Origin: Actinomyces minihominis
Lineage (GTDB): Bacteria; Actinomycetota; Actinomycetes; Actinomycetales; Actinomycetaceae
Length of the DNA stretch: 64,000 nt
Direction of reading: 5' to 3'
Assembly (NCBI RefSeq): GCF_900187855.1
Contig: NZ_FYEG01000002.1
Coordinates: 186,001-250,000 of the forward strand
Below, one piece after another: positions 26,320 to 36,385 of this stretch (position 1 is its first letter; each line of letters starts with the position of its first letter). Both the position numbers and the translations under genes were made by a program. The notes under the pieces were generated by a model. It did no database searches, was not told the origin of the DNA, and was given only the letters and a program-made list of their open reading frames with translations.

Positions 26320-27843
26320 TTACTCGCCCGAACCGGGATCCGTCCAGATCCCTGCTGCGCGTTCATCTCGAAGTTCCTGCCGAGCAGCTTCCTTTGCATC
26401 CATCTTCTCGAGGAAAGCCGCGCGACGCTCACGCGCGGTGGAACGCGTCCGCTCATAGAGACGCGGATCCTCTCCGCGGCCTGCCAGCAGCTCTGCGCCA
26501 GTCGACACCGTGGGCTCCCAGTCAAAAATAACGCCCCCCTCAACCGGGCCGATTACAACGGGGTCACCCGGAAGCGCCCCGGCCTTCAGCAGCTGATCCT
26601 CTACCCCGGCGGAAGCGAGACGATCCGCCAGATACCCCACGGCCTCATCGTTACCAAAGTTGGTTTGCTTGACCCACAGCTCTGGCTTACGCCCACGAAC
26701 CTGGTAGACGCGCTCTCCACCGTGCTGGATCTTGGTGACGGTAATGGCCTGCGACGAACCAACAGCTCGAGGACGGATCACTACGCGTGCCTCTTCAAGC
26801 TCCGCTTCCTTGACCCGGTTCTCTTCCACGATCCTTGCCAGGCCGAATGAGAGCTCCCGTAGTCCCTCATGTGACACAGCCGAGACCTCGTAGACGGGAA
26901 GCCCCCTTTTCTCAAGGTCGGCCTTGACCATGTCGGCTAGCTCGCGCCCATCTGGGACATCGATCTTGTTCAGGATGATGACGCGCGGCCGCTCAGCCAT
27001 GGGGACATAACCCTCAACCTGACCCAGATCGCCCTGGTAGGCGGATAGTTCGGCTTCAATCGTGTCGAGGTCGCTAACCGGATCACGTTCAATCTCAAAT
27101 GAAGAGGTGTCAATAACGTGTGCAATCACAGAGCAGCGCTCAATGTGTCGCAGGAAGTCGAGTCCAAGGCCCTTGCCCTCAGAAGCGCCGGGAATGAGGC
27201 CGGGAACGTCAGCGATGGTGTAGCGCTGTCCCGCGGCGTCTACCACCCCGAGATTGGGAGCCAGTGTGGTGAACGGATAGTCCGCAATCTTGGGCCGCGC
27301 CGCCGACATGGCAGCAATGAGCGAAGACTTTCCAGCCGAGGGGAAGCCGACCAGTGCAACATCGGCGATCGATTTGAGTTCGAGGACTACATCCGTCTCT
27401 TCACCGGGCTCGCCAAGAAGGGCAAACCCTGGAGCGCGACGAGCCCGATTGGCTAGAGCAGCATTTCCGAGACCACCGCGTCCCCCCTCAGCAACAACCA
27501 GTTCATCGCCCTCTGCCGATAAGTCTGCAATCAGTTCACCATTTAGGTCCTTGATAACAGTTCCGATTGGTACCGGCAGCACCAGGTCATCCGAGTTCTT
27601 TCCGTGACGCAGGCTCCCTGCGCCCTGGGTTCCGTTGGCAGCCTTATGGTGGGGCCGATGGTGGTATGTAAGCAATGTCGTCTCTTGATCACTGGCACGG
27701 AAGATCACCGAGCCACCACGACCACCATTACCCCCGTCGGGTCCACCCAGGGGCTTGAACTTTTCCCGATGTACGGAGGCGATTCCATGACCGCCGCTGC
27801 CTGCAATCACATTGACCTTCACACGATCAACAAAGTCGGCCAT
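26320..27843 (-). CDS. obgE: GTPase ObgE/CgtA
   Basis: 507-residue ribosome-assembly GTPase. It has the glycine-rich Obg fold ([33 protein letters not shown]), the G domain with P-loop [10 protein letters not shown], switch region [18 protein letters not shown] and NKID, then the OCT domain typical of Gram-positive Obg (from about residue 345). A C-terminal acidic/basic tail of about 60 residues is typical of actinobacteria. ATG with GGAGG. Classic order rplU-rpmA-obgE, but a terminator lies between rpmA and obgE. Confidence 0.97.
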   Translation of the reverse strand: MADFVDRVKVNVIAGSGGHGIASVHREKFKPLGGPDGGNGGRGGSVIFRASDQETTLLTYHHRPHHKAANGTQGAGSLRHGKNSDDLVLPVPIGTVIKDLNGELIADLSAEGDELVVAEGGRGGLGNAALANRARRAPGFALLGEPGEETDVVLELKSIADVALVGFPSAGKSSLIAAMSAARPKIADYPFTTLAPNLGVVDAAGQRYTIADVPGLIPGASEGKGLGLDFLRHIERCSVIAHVIDTSSFEIERDPVSDLDTIEAELSAYQGDLGQVEGYVPMAERPRVIILNKIDVPDGRELADMVKADLEKRGLPVYEVSAVSHEGLRELSFGLARIVEENRVKEAELEEARVVIRPRAVGSSQAITVTKIQHGGERVYQVRGRKPELWVKQTNFGNDEAVGYLADRLASAGVEDQLLKAGALPGDPVVIGPVEGGVIFDWEPTVSTGAELLAGRGEDPRLYERTRSTARERRAAFLEKMDAKEAARQELRDERAAGIWTDPGSGE

Positions 27844-27943
27844 TTTCGTCCTCCACTAGGTTCAGAACCATCATTCCCTACCCTTCCGACATCGGGCGGA
27901 TTCGACCTTCGCAGCCCCGCCACCATTCTGTCTTCCAGGTACG

Positions 27944-27972
27944 CAAAAAGGACACCCGCTGCGCGGATGTCC
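27944..27972 (-). terminator. Rho-independent terminator after rpmA
   Basis: On the minus strand GGACATCCGC and GCGGGTGTCC form a stem with one mismatch, followed by TTTTTGCG. It separates rplU-rpmA from obgE. Confidence 0.85.
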
Positions 27973-28005
27973 CCCTCGCTAAAAGTAGTATTACGCTACC
28001 CCGCC

Positions 28006-28263
28006 CTAGGCGGCGACCTCGGTAACACTGATCGCACGACGACCACGGATGTTGCCAAACTCGACGTTTCCGTCGATCAGGGCGAACAGGGTGTCATCTT
28101 TGCCGCGACCAACATTGTTGCCGGGGTGGTACTTAGTGCCACGCTGGCGAACCAGAATCTCGCCTGCGGAAACGTACTGGCCACCGAAACGCTTCACGCC
28201 GAGGCGCTGTGCATTCGAGTCGCGGCCGTTACGGGTAGAGCCAACGCCCTTCTTTGATGCCAT
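28006..28263 (-). CDS. rpmA: 50S ribosomal protein L27
   Basis: 85-residue L27 with the usual [20 protein letters not shown] start, whose N-terminus reaches the peptidyl-transferase centre, and the [20 protein letters not shown] block. There is no N-terminal extension needing cleavage. Second gene of the rplU-rpmA operon, 31 bp after rplU. Confidence 0.98.
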   Translation of the reverse strand: MASKKGVGSTRNGRDSNAQRLGVKRFGGQYVSAGEILVRQRGTKYHPGNNVGRGKDDTLFALIDGNVEFGNIRGRRAISVTEVAA

Positions 28264-28294
28264 CTCTCAAGCTCCCTTAGATACGGATCGGCGA

Positions 28295-28603
28295 CTAGCC
28301 GATTGCCTTGATTTCAACCACAGTCAGCGGCTGGCGGTGACCAAGGCGCTTACGGTAACCGGTCTTGTTCTTGTACTTGATGATGCGGATCTTGGGACCC
28401 TTTGCATCACCAATCACCTCAGCGGTGACGGTCTTGCCTGCAAGCTTGTCCGAGCCGACCAGAGCGGTTTCGCCGTCAACAATCATGACTGGCTCAAGCT
28501 CAACGGTCTCTCCAACTTCAGCCGCAACCTTGTCGATCACAACAACGTCGCCAACAGCAACCCTGTCCTGATGGCCGCCAGCCTTAACAATCGCGTAGAC
28601 CAC
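28295..28603 (-). CDS. rplU: 50S ribosomal protein L21
   Basis: 102-residue L21: VYAIVKAGGHQDRVAVGD at the start and KIRIIKYKNKTGYRKRLGHRQ near the end. GTG at 28603 gives the standard length; the frame stays open 25 codons further upstream but that part does not resemble L21. The site upstream is weak (GAGATGAG). Confidence 0.97.
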   Translation of the reverse strand: MVYAIVKAGGHQDRVAVGDVVVIDKVAAEVGETVELEPVMIVDGETALVGSDKLAGKTVTAEVIGDAKGPKIRIIKYKNKTGYRKRLGHRQPLTVVEIKAIG

Positions 28604-28725
28604 GTTTTGCTCATCTCTCGTCGGAAAAATCTTCGATTCGACGCCGAGGCGCCGACTAGTAAATCTAACGCAAACCACCGTGAGCCGACAACCTACGGCC
28701 CGTGTTTCCCGCTAATTATGAGTGT

Positions 28726-28762
28726 GTAGTTCGGCACGTTGCAAGCATTCGCCCCGAACTAC
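28726..28762 (-). terminator. Hairpin terminator after rne
   Basis: GTAGTTCGG (28726-28734) and CCGAACTAC (28754-28762) form a 9-bp stem right after the RNase E/G stop codon at 28770. No strong U run follows. Confidence 0.6.
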
Positions 28763-28769
28763 CACCTGA

Positions 28770-31280
28770 CTACTGCTGAAGGAGGTCGCGAACTGCAGCT
28801 CGCGCCGACTCTTCTTTGCTGCGTTGGTCCTCACCTTTAGGTGGGGTAATCCCATCTCCCGTTGCCTTTGAGCCCGTTGCGGCCTTTCCGGGATCCAGGG
28901 GTCCCGTGACGACAGCTCGGCGACGCACAGGGCGTGTTACAGCTTTAGAAACCTGGTGCTGGGTGGGAAGAACGATGTCTTCCACCGCGGTTGGAACCGA
29001 CTTGGCAGCCTTCGTTTTCTCACCCTTCACGGACTTTGCCTCAGCGGGAGGCGCCTGAGCCGGAGAGGAGGACTCGGCCTCGTTGTCTCGGGCGGGGGCC
29101 TGCGCTTTCTGGGCTCGGCGCGGCTGACGCTTCGTCTGAGTCTTCCGGGGGGACGACTCTGCTGTCTGCTCCTTGCCACCCGAGAAATCAGCGGCGGGGT
29201 CGGCGGGTGGGACCGCGACCGTCGCTGCAGCGATAGCAGTCAGAGCAGACTTGACCTTTTCTTCACCAATGTGGCTGTCCACCGGCTGGGCAGTTGCACG
29301 TTCCTCAGGCTGGCGCTCACGGTGACGTCGTTCGTCCCCCTGGCGCTGCTGATCTCCGCCACGCTGCTTCTTCTTCGACCCTGAGCCCACCGCCGCGAAC
29401 GAGCGGTCCGCTTCGACGGGGTGGTCGTGGACGATAAACCCTCGTCCCTCACATGCCTCACATGAGGTGGAGAAGGTCTCAACCAGTCCCTCACCTACGC
29501 GCTTTCGAGTCATCTGAACGAGGCCGAGTGAGGTGATCTCAGTAACCTGGTGACGAGTGCGGTCGCGACCAAGCGACTCAACCAGGCGGCGCAAAACCAG
29601 CTCTCGGTTGGCTTCGAGCACCATGTCGACAAAGTCGATGATGATGATGCCACCGATGTCGCGAAGACGAAGCTGACGAACGATCTCTTCAGCAGCCTCA
29701 AGGTTATTGCGGGTAACCGTCTCTTCCAGTGTTCCACCAGAACCTACGAACTTTCCGGTGTTGACGTCAACTACGGTCATCGCTTCGGTGCGCTCGATAA
29801 TTAGGGTGCCCCCGCTTGGGAGCCAGACCTTGCGGTCCATCCCCTTGGCTAACTGAGGACGAATACCCTTTTCATCAAAGACGTCGCTCTTCGAGTTCCA
29901 CTTCTCAAGCCGATCGAGCAGTTCCGGAGAGAGCTCCTCGACATACTCGTGGACCGTCTGCCAGGTCTCTTCGCCCTGAACAACCAGCTTGGCAACATCC
30001 TCATTAAAGAGGTCTCGAACAACGCGAACGACCATTTCGGGCTCTCCCCGCAGCAACACCGGAGCTTTACGAGTCGTCTCGGTCTTCTTCTCGATCTTCG
30101 CCCACTGCTTGGTTAGACGATCCACGTCGTCACGCAACTGGTCTTCAGCGGCACCTTCCGACGCGGTTCTGACGATAACGCCAGTCCCCTCGGGAACGAT
30201 CTGCTTGAGAATCTTCTTTAGTCGGTTGCGTTCGGGCTCCGGAAGCTTTCGGCTGATTCCAAGAACAGTGGAGCCGGGGACGAGGACGAGGTAGCGGCCA
30301 GCCAGCGTTATCTGGCTGGTCAGACGCGCTCCCTTGTGACCGATTGGATCTTTCGTCACCTGCACGAGGACGTTGTCGCCCGGAGCCAGCGCCGACTCAA
30401 TGCGACGTGGCTTACCCTGCATGCCCAGGGCGTCCCAGTTCACCTCACCGGCATAGAGAACCGCGTTGCGGCCCCGACCGATATCAACAAAAGCGGCCTC
30501 CATCGAAGGCAGAACATTCTGGACCTTACCCAGGTAGATGTTGCCCACCACCGACTGGCTGGTGCGACGGGCTACGAAGTGCTCAACCAGGATCCCGTCC
30601 TCAAGAACAGCGACCTGGTCTGATCCATCCTCGTGGCGAACGATCATCTCCCGGTCAACGGACTCACGTCGGGCCAGGAACTCAGCCTCTGTGATTGAGT
30701 GGCGACGACGACCTTCTTTACGCCCCTCGCGGCGACGCATGCGCTTGGCTTCAAGTCGAGTTGAGCCGCGGATTGACTGAACCTGATCGACGTCGCTTGA
30801 CTCACCAGTTTCACCCGAGTCTCCCCTGGTTCGACGCCGGCGACGACGGCTTGATGAGCTCGACTCAGAACCTTCCGCTTCGCCCGGCTCCAAGACGGGG
30901 GTCTCCGTCTGTGGCTCAGCACCTTCTTCCTCAGCTGCCCTGTCCTTTACCGAGGTCGAAGGCTTGCCGGAACCCGTTGAGGCAGGCTGCTTCTTCTGGC
31001 CCTGAGTCCTCTTGCTTGGCTGCCGCCCCTCACTCTTCGTCTGGGAATCTCCCCCCTCGGTCTTCTCCGAGGGCTCCTGCTGCTGAACCGGCTTAGTGGA
31101 CTCAGCACGGCGATTGCCCGCTCGCTCACGGCGAGGACTTGCCTCACGGGCCGCGCCCTCGTTGCTGTCCTTGACTGCTGCGGGCTTCTGCTCCGGGGCC
31201 TGGAACACAGGTGCTTGGAACAACAACGCTGCCGCCGGTGTCTGAGGCAGCGTTACCTGCTCCTCGTTGTGGCTACTCAA
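28770..31280 (-). CDS. rne: Ribonuclease E/G family endoribonuclease
   Basis: 836 residues with the catalytic core in the middle, flanked by long charged, low-complexity ends as in actinobacterial RNase E. Residues 1-215 are Glu/Lys/Ser/Arg rich. The S1 RNA-binding domain begins near 245 (VGNIYLGKVQNVLPSMEAAFVDIG). The active-site acids are in TVVDVNTGKFVG and IIIIDFVDM. The zinc-link CEAC motif follows (SCEACEGRGF). The last 200 residues are again disordered. It processes rRNA and turns over mRNA. TTG start at 31280 lies 6 nt after GGGAG. It stands upstream of rplU with a hairpin between. Confidence 0.94.
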   Translation of the reverse strand: MSSHNEEQVTLPQTPAAALLFQAPVFQAPEQKPAAVKDSNEGAAREASPRRERAGNRRAESTKPVQQQEPSEKTEGGDSQTKSEGRQPSKRTQGQKKQPASTGSGKPSTSVKDRAAEEEGAEPQTETPVLEPGEAEGSESSSSSRRRRRRTRGDSGETGESSDVDQVQSIRGSTRLEAKRMRRREGRKEGRRRHSITEAEFLARRESVDREMIVRHEDGSDQVAVLEDGILVEHFVARRTSQSVVGNIYLGKVQNVLPSMEAAFVDIGRGRNAVLYAGEVNWDALGMQGKPRRIESALAPGDNVLVQVTKDPIGHKGARLTSQITLAGRYLVLVPGSTVLGISRKLPEPERNRLKKILKQIVPEGTGVIVRTASEGAAEDQLRDDVDRLTKQWAKIEKKTETTRKAPVLLRGEPEMVVRVVRDLFNEDVAKLVVQGEETWQTVHEYVEELSPELLDRLEKWNSKSDVFDEKGIRPQLAKGMDRKVWLPSGGTLIIERTEAMTVVDVNTGKFVGSGGTLEETVTRNNLEAAEEIVRQLRLRDIGGIIIIDFVDMVLEANRELVLRRLVESLGRDRTRHQVTEITSLGLVQMTRKRVGEGLVETFSTSCEACEGRGFIVHDHPVEADRSFAAVGSGSKKKQRGGDQQRQGDERRHRERQPEERATAQPVDSHIGEEKVKSALTAIAAATVAVPPADPAADFSGGKEQTAESSPRKTQTKRQPRRAQKAQAPARDNEAESSSPAQAPPAEAKSVKGEKTKAAKSVPTAVEDIVLPTQHQVSKAVTRPVRRRAVVTGPLDPGKAATGSKATGDGITPPKGEDQRSKEESARAAVRDLLQQ

Positions 31281-31755
31281 TTTTCACTCCCACGCATCCA
31301 GTGCCGTCCCACACCAAACGCACTGAAAGCTCAAACCAACTCGTCCTCACAAGTGGGACGGAAACTTGACGGGCCATTGCCAGGATTCAGCAGAATCCCC
31401 AACCACGGTTGGATCTGCCGGCCCCACCCGAAGGTGTGTTCGGGGGCCCTCGACTGTTATGTTACATCACGGCCCCGGCCGCCCCTAGGGGACGACGCCG
31501 GTAGAGAAATAGCTATCGTTCCTTGCCCCCTGAGAATCCTCCCGCAACTCAGCCCCATAATCGTGCTATTTGTGAGCGATCTGGACGCGTAACATGGAAT
31601 ATTAGATTCAGAGACAGGCTAAGTTGGCTGTAGGCGTGCCGTCAGAGCAGTCGGCAACCTCAACCTGGGTCGAGGGGTGCCGGTCCATGTCCGGGTCAGG
31701 ACAGCTGACGGCTAGCACACCAGATTTTTGCAGTTTTTAATGAAAGGCCAATTGA
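31281..31755. other. Divergent promoter region between rne and cydA
   Basis: About 475 bp without a convincing gene. A TAACAT at 31459-31464 on the minus strand could be the -10 of rne, and a TAACAT at 31590-31595 on the plus strand the -10 of cydA, each leaving a leader of about 160-170 nt. A TTGTGA half-site (31570-31575) recalls one arm of a Rex redox operator, but the second arm TCACAA is missing. All tentative. Confidence 0.4.
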
Positions 31756-33303
31756 ATGGACGTCCTATCGACAGCCTTAGATACTGTCGCCATAGGGAGG
31801 TGGCAGTTCGGGATCACGACTGTCTACCACTTCCTCCTAGTGCCGCTTACGATCGGTCTGTCGCTCTGCGTAGCGATCATGCAGACCTTCTGGTACTCAA
31901 CCGGAAAGGATGTGTGGCTCCAGGCCACACGCTTCTTCGGCAAGCTTCTACTAATTAACTTTGCCCTGGGTGTGGCCACGGGTATCGTCCAGGAATTCCA
32001 GTTCGGTATGAACTGGTCGGAGTACTCGCGTTACGTCGGTGATATCTTTGGCGCCCCGCTTGCCATTGAGGCACTTCTGGCCTTCTTCCTTGAGTCGACC
32101 TTCCTGGGTCTGTGGATCTTTGGTTGGGGACGGATTTCGAAGGGCGTTCACCTTCTGATGATCTGGCTTGTCACAGCCGGCGTGAACCTGTCAGCCCTGT
32201 GGATTTTGGCCGCTAACTCGTGGATGCAGCACCCGGTGGGAACCATCTTCAACCCGGAAACCGGTCGCGCAGAACTCGATGGTGTTGGTGGCTTCTTCCA
32301 GCTGATTATCAACCCCGTAACCTGGTTTGCTTTCGGCCACGTTGTCACCTCAGCTTGGCTTCTGACCGGTACATTCATCGCCGGCATCGCAGTGTGGTGG
32401 ATGACCCGAGCAGCCCGCCTGGGCGGAGAGGCCGGAATGAAGGAGGCGCGTGAAATCTGGCGTCCCATCACCCTGTTTGGCCTTGTCGTCATCATTATCG
32501 GTGGCCTCGGTACCGCTGGAACCGGTCACTTCCAGGGCCAGGAGATGGTCAAACTTCAGCCGGCCAAGATGGCGGCTGCTGAGGGCATCTGTGTTGACAC
32601 CGAGGGCGCTTCGTTTACCATCGCCATGTTCGGGGACTGCCCCACCTCCGTAGACGGAGTCCAGCCGACTCGAATCATCACGGTTCCGGGCGTTGCCTCT
32701 TTCATGGCTTCTAACTCATTCACCGCTGAGGCTGAGGGAACCATTGACATCCAGGCCCGAATGGTCGAAATGCTGAACAGCAACGAGGTCTTTGTCGAAC
32801 GCTATGGTGATGCAGCACAGTACGACTTCATTCCGCCACAGATGCCCGTGTTCTGGTCCTTCAGGATCATGATCGGCTTCGCTGCTTTCTCGGCACTTCT
32901 CGCCTTGGCTGCACTGTGGACACTGCGTAAAGACAGGATTCCCACCTCCGTGTGGCTCGGTCGCTACGCGATCTTCTCCATCCCCATGCCGTTCATCGCA
33001 GCCTCAGCGGGTTGGATCTTCACCGAGATCGGGCGTCAGCCCTGGGTGGTCTACCCGAACATGGCCGCACTGCAAAATGGTGATCCCCTGGGTAATATCA
33101 GCCAGCTGACAGCCACGGGTATCTCCACCTCGGTCAGTGCCGGACAGATGCTGACAACCATGACACTGTTCACTCTGCTCTACCTAGCACTCGGGGTTGT
33201 CTGGGTTTGGTTGATGCGCAGATTCATCATTGAGGGCATACACCCGACATCTGAAGAGAGCAAGAAGGATCCTTCTGCTCAAGCCCTTCACTTCGGATAC
33301 TGA
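31756..33303 (+). CDS. cydA: Cytochrome bd ubiquinol/menaquinol oxidase subunit I
   Basis: 515-residue CydA, the heme-carrying subunit of the bd-type terminal oxidase in the cytoplasmic membrane. The axial His in RWQFGITTVYHFLLVPLTIG, FQFGMNWSEYSRYVGDIFG, MQHPVG, the Q-loop start GTGHFQGQEMVKLQPAKMAA and the GRQPW motif are all visible. The Q loop is the short form, with two Cys (CVDTEG and GDCP). ATG with AAAGG about 8 nt upstream. Followed 15 bp later by cydB. Confidence 0.97.
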   Translation: MDVLSTALDTVAIGRWQFGITTVYHFLLVPLTIGLSLCVAIMQTFWYSTGKDVWLQATRFFGKLLLINFALGVATGIVQEFQFGMNWSEYSRYVGDIFGAPLAIEALLAFFLESTFLGLWIFGWGRISKGVHLLMIWLVTAGVNLSALWILAANSWMQHPVGTIFNPETGRAELDGVGGFFQLIINPVTWFAFGHVVTSAWLLTGTFIAGIAVWWMTRAARLGGEAGMKEAREIWRPITLFGLVVIIIGGLGTAGTGHFQGQEMVKLQPAKMAAAEGICVDTEGASFTIAMFGDCPTSVDGVQPTRIITVPGVASFMASNSFTAEAEGTIDIQARMVEMLNSNEVFVERYGDAAQYDFIPPQMPVFWSFRIMIGFAAFSALLALAALWTLRKDRIPTSVWLGRYAIFSIPMPFIAASAGWIFTEIGRQPWVVYPNMAALQNGDPLGNISQLTATGISTSVSAGQMLTTMTLFTLLYLALGVVWVWLMRRFIIEGIHPTSEESKKDPSAQALHFGY

Positions 33304-33318
33304 TAGGAGCCGATTGAA

Positions 33319-34473
33319 ATGACAGCCCTAGTAGTTATCTGGTTCATACTCATTGCAGTCCTGTGGACCGTCTATCTCATCCTCGAAGGTTTCGACTTCG
33401 GTGTCGGAATGATCCTTCGTACCATGACCAAGTCGGATGAGGAACGCACCGCGGTCGTTCGAAGCATTGGCCCGCACTGGGACGGTAACGAGGTCTGGCT
33501 CCTCACGGCAGGCGGCGCGATGTTCGCGGCCTTCCCGCTGTGGTACTCGACCATGTTCTCCGGCATGTACATGGCGTTCTTCCTCCTCCTCGTCCTTCTG
33601 ATTCTGCGCATCGTTGCCATCGAATGGCGTTCAAAGATCATCTCTAAAAAGTGGAGAAACACCTGGGACTGGTTCCAGACCATTTCCGCATTCGGTGTTC
33701 CGATCATCCTCGGCGTCGCCTTCTCCAACCTGGTTGCAGGTATGAAGATCGAAGCCCAGCAGTGGTCGATGGTTGACGGACGCCTCTCGATGACAACCGT
33801 TGATCCGAGCGCCGTGCAGGATGCAATGGCAAGCGGAACTCTGGCCTACAACATGGTCGGAAGCTTCTGGTCACTCTTCACTCCCTACACCCTGTGGGGC
33901 GGCGTGACTATCGCGGCCATTTGCTTCGCTGGCGGAACCCAGTTCCTTTCCCTCAAGATGGAGGGCGACCTCCAGAAGCGTGTTACGGCCGCATCAGCTC
34001 CGGCTTCGATCGTTGCTGTTGTCACCGGAGCCGTTTGGGTCACCTGGGGTCAGCTGGCCTACTCGAGTAACCAGTGGTCCTGGCTGCCGCTGCTCCTAGC
34101 AGCAGTCGCCCTCATCCTGACCGCTTTCTACTCACAGAAGGCATACCGGAACGAGAAGCTGGCACTCACGTACTCCTCACTCGGAGTGGCATTCGCAGTT
34201 GCATGGGTCTTCTCGACCATGGCTCCGTACGTACTGAAGTCTTCGATTGATCCGGCGTACTCGCTGACCATGGAGTGGGCTTCCTCGACTACTCCGACAC
34301 TGACCGTCATGCTGGTTGTGGCAATCATCTTGGTTCCGATCGTTATCGGTTACACCCTGTGGTCCTACTGGGTGTTCCGCGGACGCATCAACCCGGAGGA
34401 AGCAAGTATTCCCACCGGTCTGCACGCGAAGCTCATTCGCCCTAAGGCCAACTTCCTAACCGGCAAGCAGTAG
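33319..34473 (+). CDS. cydB: Cytochrome bd oxidase subunit II
   Basis: 384-residue CydB with about eight membrane helices. The start ALVVIWFILIAVLWTVYLIL, EGFDFGVGM and HWDGNEVWLLTAGGAMFAAFP are family blocks. TAGGAG ribosome site before the ATG. A strong terminator follows the stop, so cydAB form one transcript. Confidence 0.97.
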   Translation: MTALVVIWFILIAVLWTVYLILEGFDFGVGMILRTMTKSDEERTAVVRSIGPHWDGNEVWLLTAGGAMFAAFPLWYSTMFSGMYMAFFLLLVLLILRIVAIEWRSKIISKKWRNTWDWFQTISAFGVPIILGVAFSNLVAGMKIEAQQWSMVDGRLSMTTVDPSAVQDAMASGTLAYNMVGSFWSLFTPYTLWGGVTIAAICFAGGTQFLSLKMEGDLQKRVTAASAPASIVAVVTGAVWVTWGQLAYSSNQWSWLPLLLAAVALILTAFYSQKAYRNEKLALTYSSLGVAFAVAWVFSTMAPYVLKSSIDPAYSLTMEWASSTTPTLTVMLVVAIILVPIVIGYTLWSYWVFRGRINPEEASIPTGLHAKLIRPKANFLTGKQ

Positions 34474-34494
34474 TGGTCGGTTAGGCTCAAGAAG

Positions 34495-34528
34495 GGCGGC
34501 TCCCGGTCTAATCGGGAGCCGCCTTTTT
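34495..34528 (+). terminator. Rho-independent terminator after cydB
   Basis: GGCGGCTCCCG (34495-34505) and CGGGAGCCGCC (34513-34523) form a perfect 11-bp GC-rich stem with a 7-nt loop, followed by TTTTT. Confidence 0.93.
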
Positions 34529-34546
34529 GCCCCTCCCAAAACCTGA

Positions 34547-34552
34547 GACAAT
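34547..34552 (+). promoter_or_regulatory. -10-like box for leaderless cydD
   Basis: GACAAT ends 6 nt before the GTG of cydD at 34559, right after the cydB terminator. No ribosome binding site fits, so a leaderless cydDC transcript is likely. Confidence 0.45.
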
Positions 34553-34558
34553 GGTCCC

Positions 34559-36385
34559 GTGAAACCTTTTGATCCCCGTCTGCTCAAGTACGCACAGTCA
34601 ACGCGCCGCTTCATAATCGAGATTGCGGTGCTAGGTCTTGTCACCGCCATCCTGGTGATCGCCCAGGCGTTCATGATCTCGAACACGATCAGTCCCGTCA
34701 TCACCACCGGCGCGGACCTGCAGAAGGTTCTACCCACGCTGCTCGTCCTCGGCCTCATTGTGATTGTCAGGGCCCTGGTGGTGTACTTCCGCGAATCGCG
34801 GGCCCACAGAGCCGCCGATCAGGCGATCGATCAGCTCCGCAGAGAGGTGACCCAGAAGGCCGTTAGTCTTGGGCCACGTTGGCGTGCCCGGCACGGAACT
34901 GAGACAGCCTCCCTGCTGACTCGCGGCCTCGATGATCTGGAACCATACTTCGTCAAGTTCCTCCCCCAGCTGCTACTGACAATCACCGTCACACCGCTGG
35001 CTCTTCTAACCATCCTGATCCTTGACTTCTGGTCGGCTCTGATTGCGTTCGTCGTCATTCCCCTGATCCCTATTTTCATGGTTCTGATCGGGCGTTTGAC
35101 CCAGGGTTTCTCGCAGAAGAAGTTGATCGCAATGGAGCGCCTTGGCGCACAGCTGCTCGACCTCCTCACCGGGCTGCCAACCCTGCGGGCACTAGGTCGT
35201 GAAAAGGGTCCACGCAAACACCTCATAGAACTGGGGAAGCAGAACACTCACACCACCATGCAGACCCTGCAGGTCGCCTTCCTCTCCGGGGGCGTCCTAG
35301 AGTTCATGGCCACCCTTTCGGTAGCGCTGGTGGCGGTCCAGGTTGGAATGCGAATGGTAACGGGCCAACTCAGCCTGTCCGTGGGTCTGGTCATCATCAT
35401 GCTGGCCCCCGAGGTATTTGAACCCCTACGGCAAGTTGGCGCACAGTTCCACGCTTCAACAAACGGCGTGGCAGCAGCTGAAGAGTGCTTCCAGATCCTT
35501 GAAGAGGACGAGCCCGCCCACGGAACAGCAACTCCTCCTGCGGCCGGCAAAACCCCCATCATCATCAATGATCTTTCCGTGGCAGCTCGCGGCGCCTGGG
35601 CACCGCACTCCCTAAGTGGCACCATCGAACCGGGAAAGATCACCGCCCTCGTCGGCCCCTCGGGATCAGGTAAGTCGACAACCGTGCAGGTTCTGCTCGG
35701 ATTCGAGGATGCAACCCGCGGAGCCGTCCTCATCCAGGACAGTGCGGGCAACGCCCTCCCCATCGATGAAGTTGACCGCGAAACATGGTGGCAGGACATC
35801 GCCTGGATTCCCCAGCACCCGACAATTACCCCGGGAACCGTCTTACAGAATGTTTTGGCTCACGAGGACGAAGCGCCGGGAACTGAAGTCACCCCTTCCC
35901 CATCGGAGGCCGTGCTCATTGCAGCTAGAGCCACCGGTTTCGACGCCGTCGTGAACTCTCTTCCCAATGGTTGGAACTCCGTCATTGGCTTTGGCGGAAT
36001 CGGGCTTTCAGTCGGTCAACGCCAACGGCTCGCCCTGACCAGGACACTGGTGACCCGTCCTTCGCTGCTTGTTCTAGATGAGCCCACAGCCCATCTTGAC
36101 GCGGTAAGTGAGAGTCAGGTCGTCGCAGTACTGGAAGAGCTGAAGACCACCGGTTCCACCATTCTTGTTATTGCCCATAGGAACGCAGTGGTTCAGGCTG
36201 CTGACACAGTTCTTGAGGTGGAGGCCGAGGCCGCCAGCGCGGATGATTTCGCCGCCTATCCGCAGCTCAATGATGACTTTGAACTTCTAGACCTCAGTGG
36301 AACTCTTCCCGGGCTCCTTGACCCGTCCGCGCTGGAACCTGTCGAAGTCGATGATGCACACGTAAATCTGGAGGTACGGAAGTGA
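34559..36385 (+). CDS. cydD: ABC exporter subunit for cytochrome bd assembly, CydD
   Basis: 608-residue half-transporter: six-helix membrane domain (residues 1-310) and ATP-binding domain with Walker A GPSGSGKST, signature LSVGQRQRLALTR and Walker B LLVLDEPTAHLD. The LSVGQ signature instead of LSGGQ is a known variant. With CydC it forms the heterodimer that exports cysteine/glutathione and supports heme loading of the bd oxidase. GTG start; its end overlaps cydC by 4 bp. Confidence 0.93.
   Translation: MKPFDPRLLKYAQSTRRFIIEIAVLGLVTAILVIAQAFMISNTISPVITTGADLQKVLPTLLVLGLIVIVRALVVYFRESRAHRAADQAIDQLRREVTQKAVSLGPRWRARHGTETASLLTRGLDDLEPYFVKFLPQLLLTITVTPLALLTILILDFWSALIAFVVIPLIPIFMVLIGRLTQGFSQKKLIAMERLGAQLLDLLTGLPTLRALGREKGPRKHLIELGKQNTHTTMQTLQVAFLSGGVLEFMATLSVALVAVQVGMRMVTGQLSLSVGLVIIMLAPEVFEPLRQVGAQFHASTNGVAAAEECFQILEEDEPAHGTATPPAAGKTPIIINDLSVAARGAWAPHSLSGTIEPGKITALVGPSGSGKSTTVQVLLGFEDATRGAVLIQDSAGNALPIDEVDRETWWQDIAWIPQHPTITPGTVLQNVLAHEDEAPGTEVTPSPSEAVLIAARATGFDAVVNSLPNGWNSVIGFGGIGLSVGQRQRLALTRTLVTRPSLLVLDEPTAHLDAVSESQVVAVLEELKTTGSTILVIAHRNAVVQAADTVLEVEAEAASADDFAAYPQLNDDFELLDLSGTLPGLLDPSALEPVEVDDAHVNLEVRK

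Noticed and set aside
27604-28729. Two long plus-strand open frames over rpmA, rplU and the start of obgE
   Set aside because: They are antisense to certain ribosomal protein genes and look like coding shadows of GC-rich DNA.
31570-31595. Rex operator before cydA
   Set aside because: Only one half-site (TTGTGA) is present; the palindromic partner is missing.
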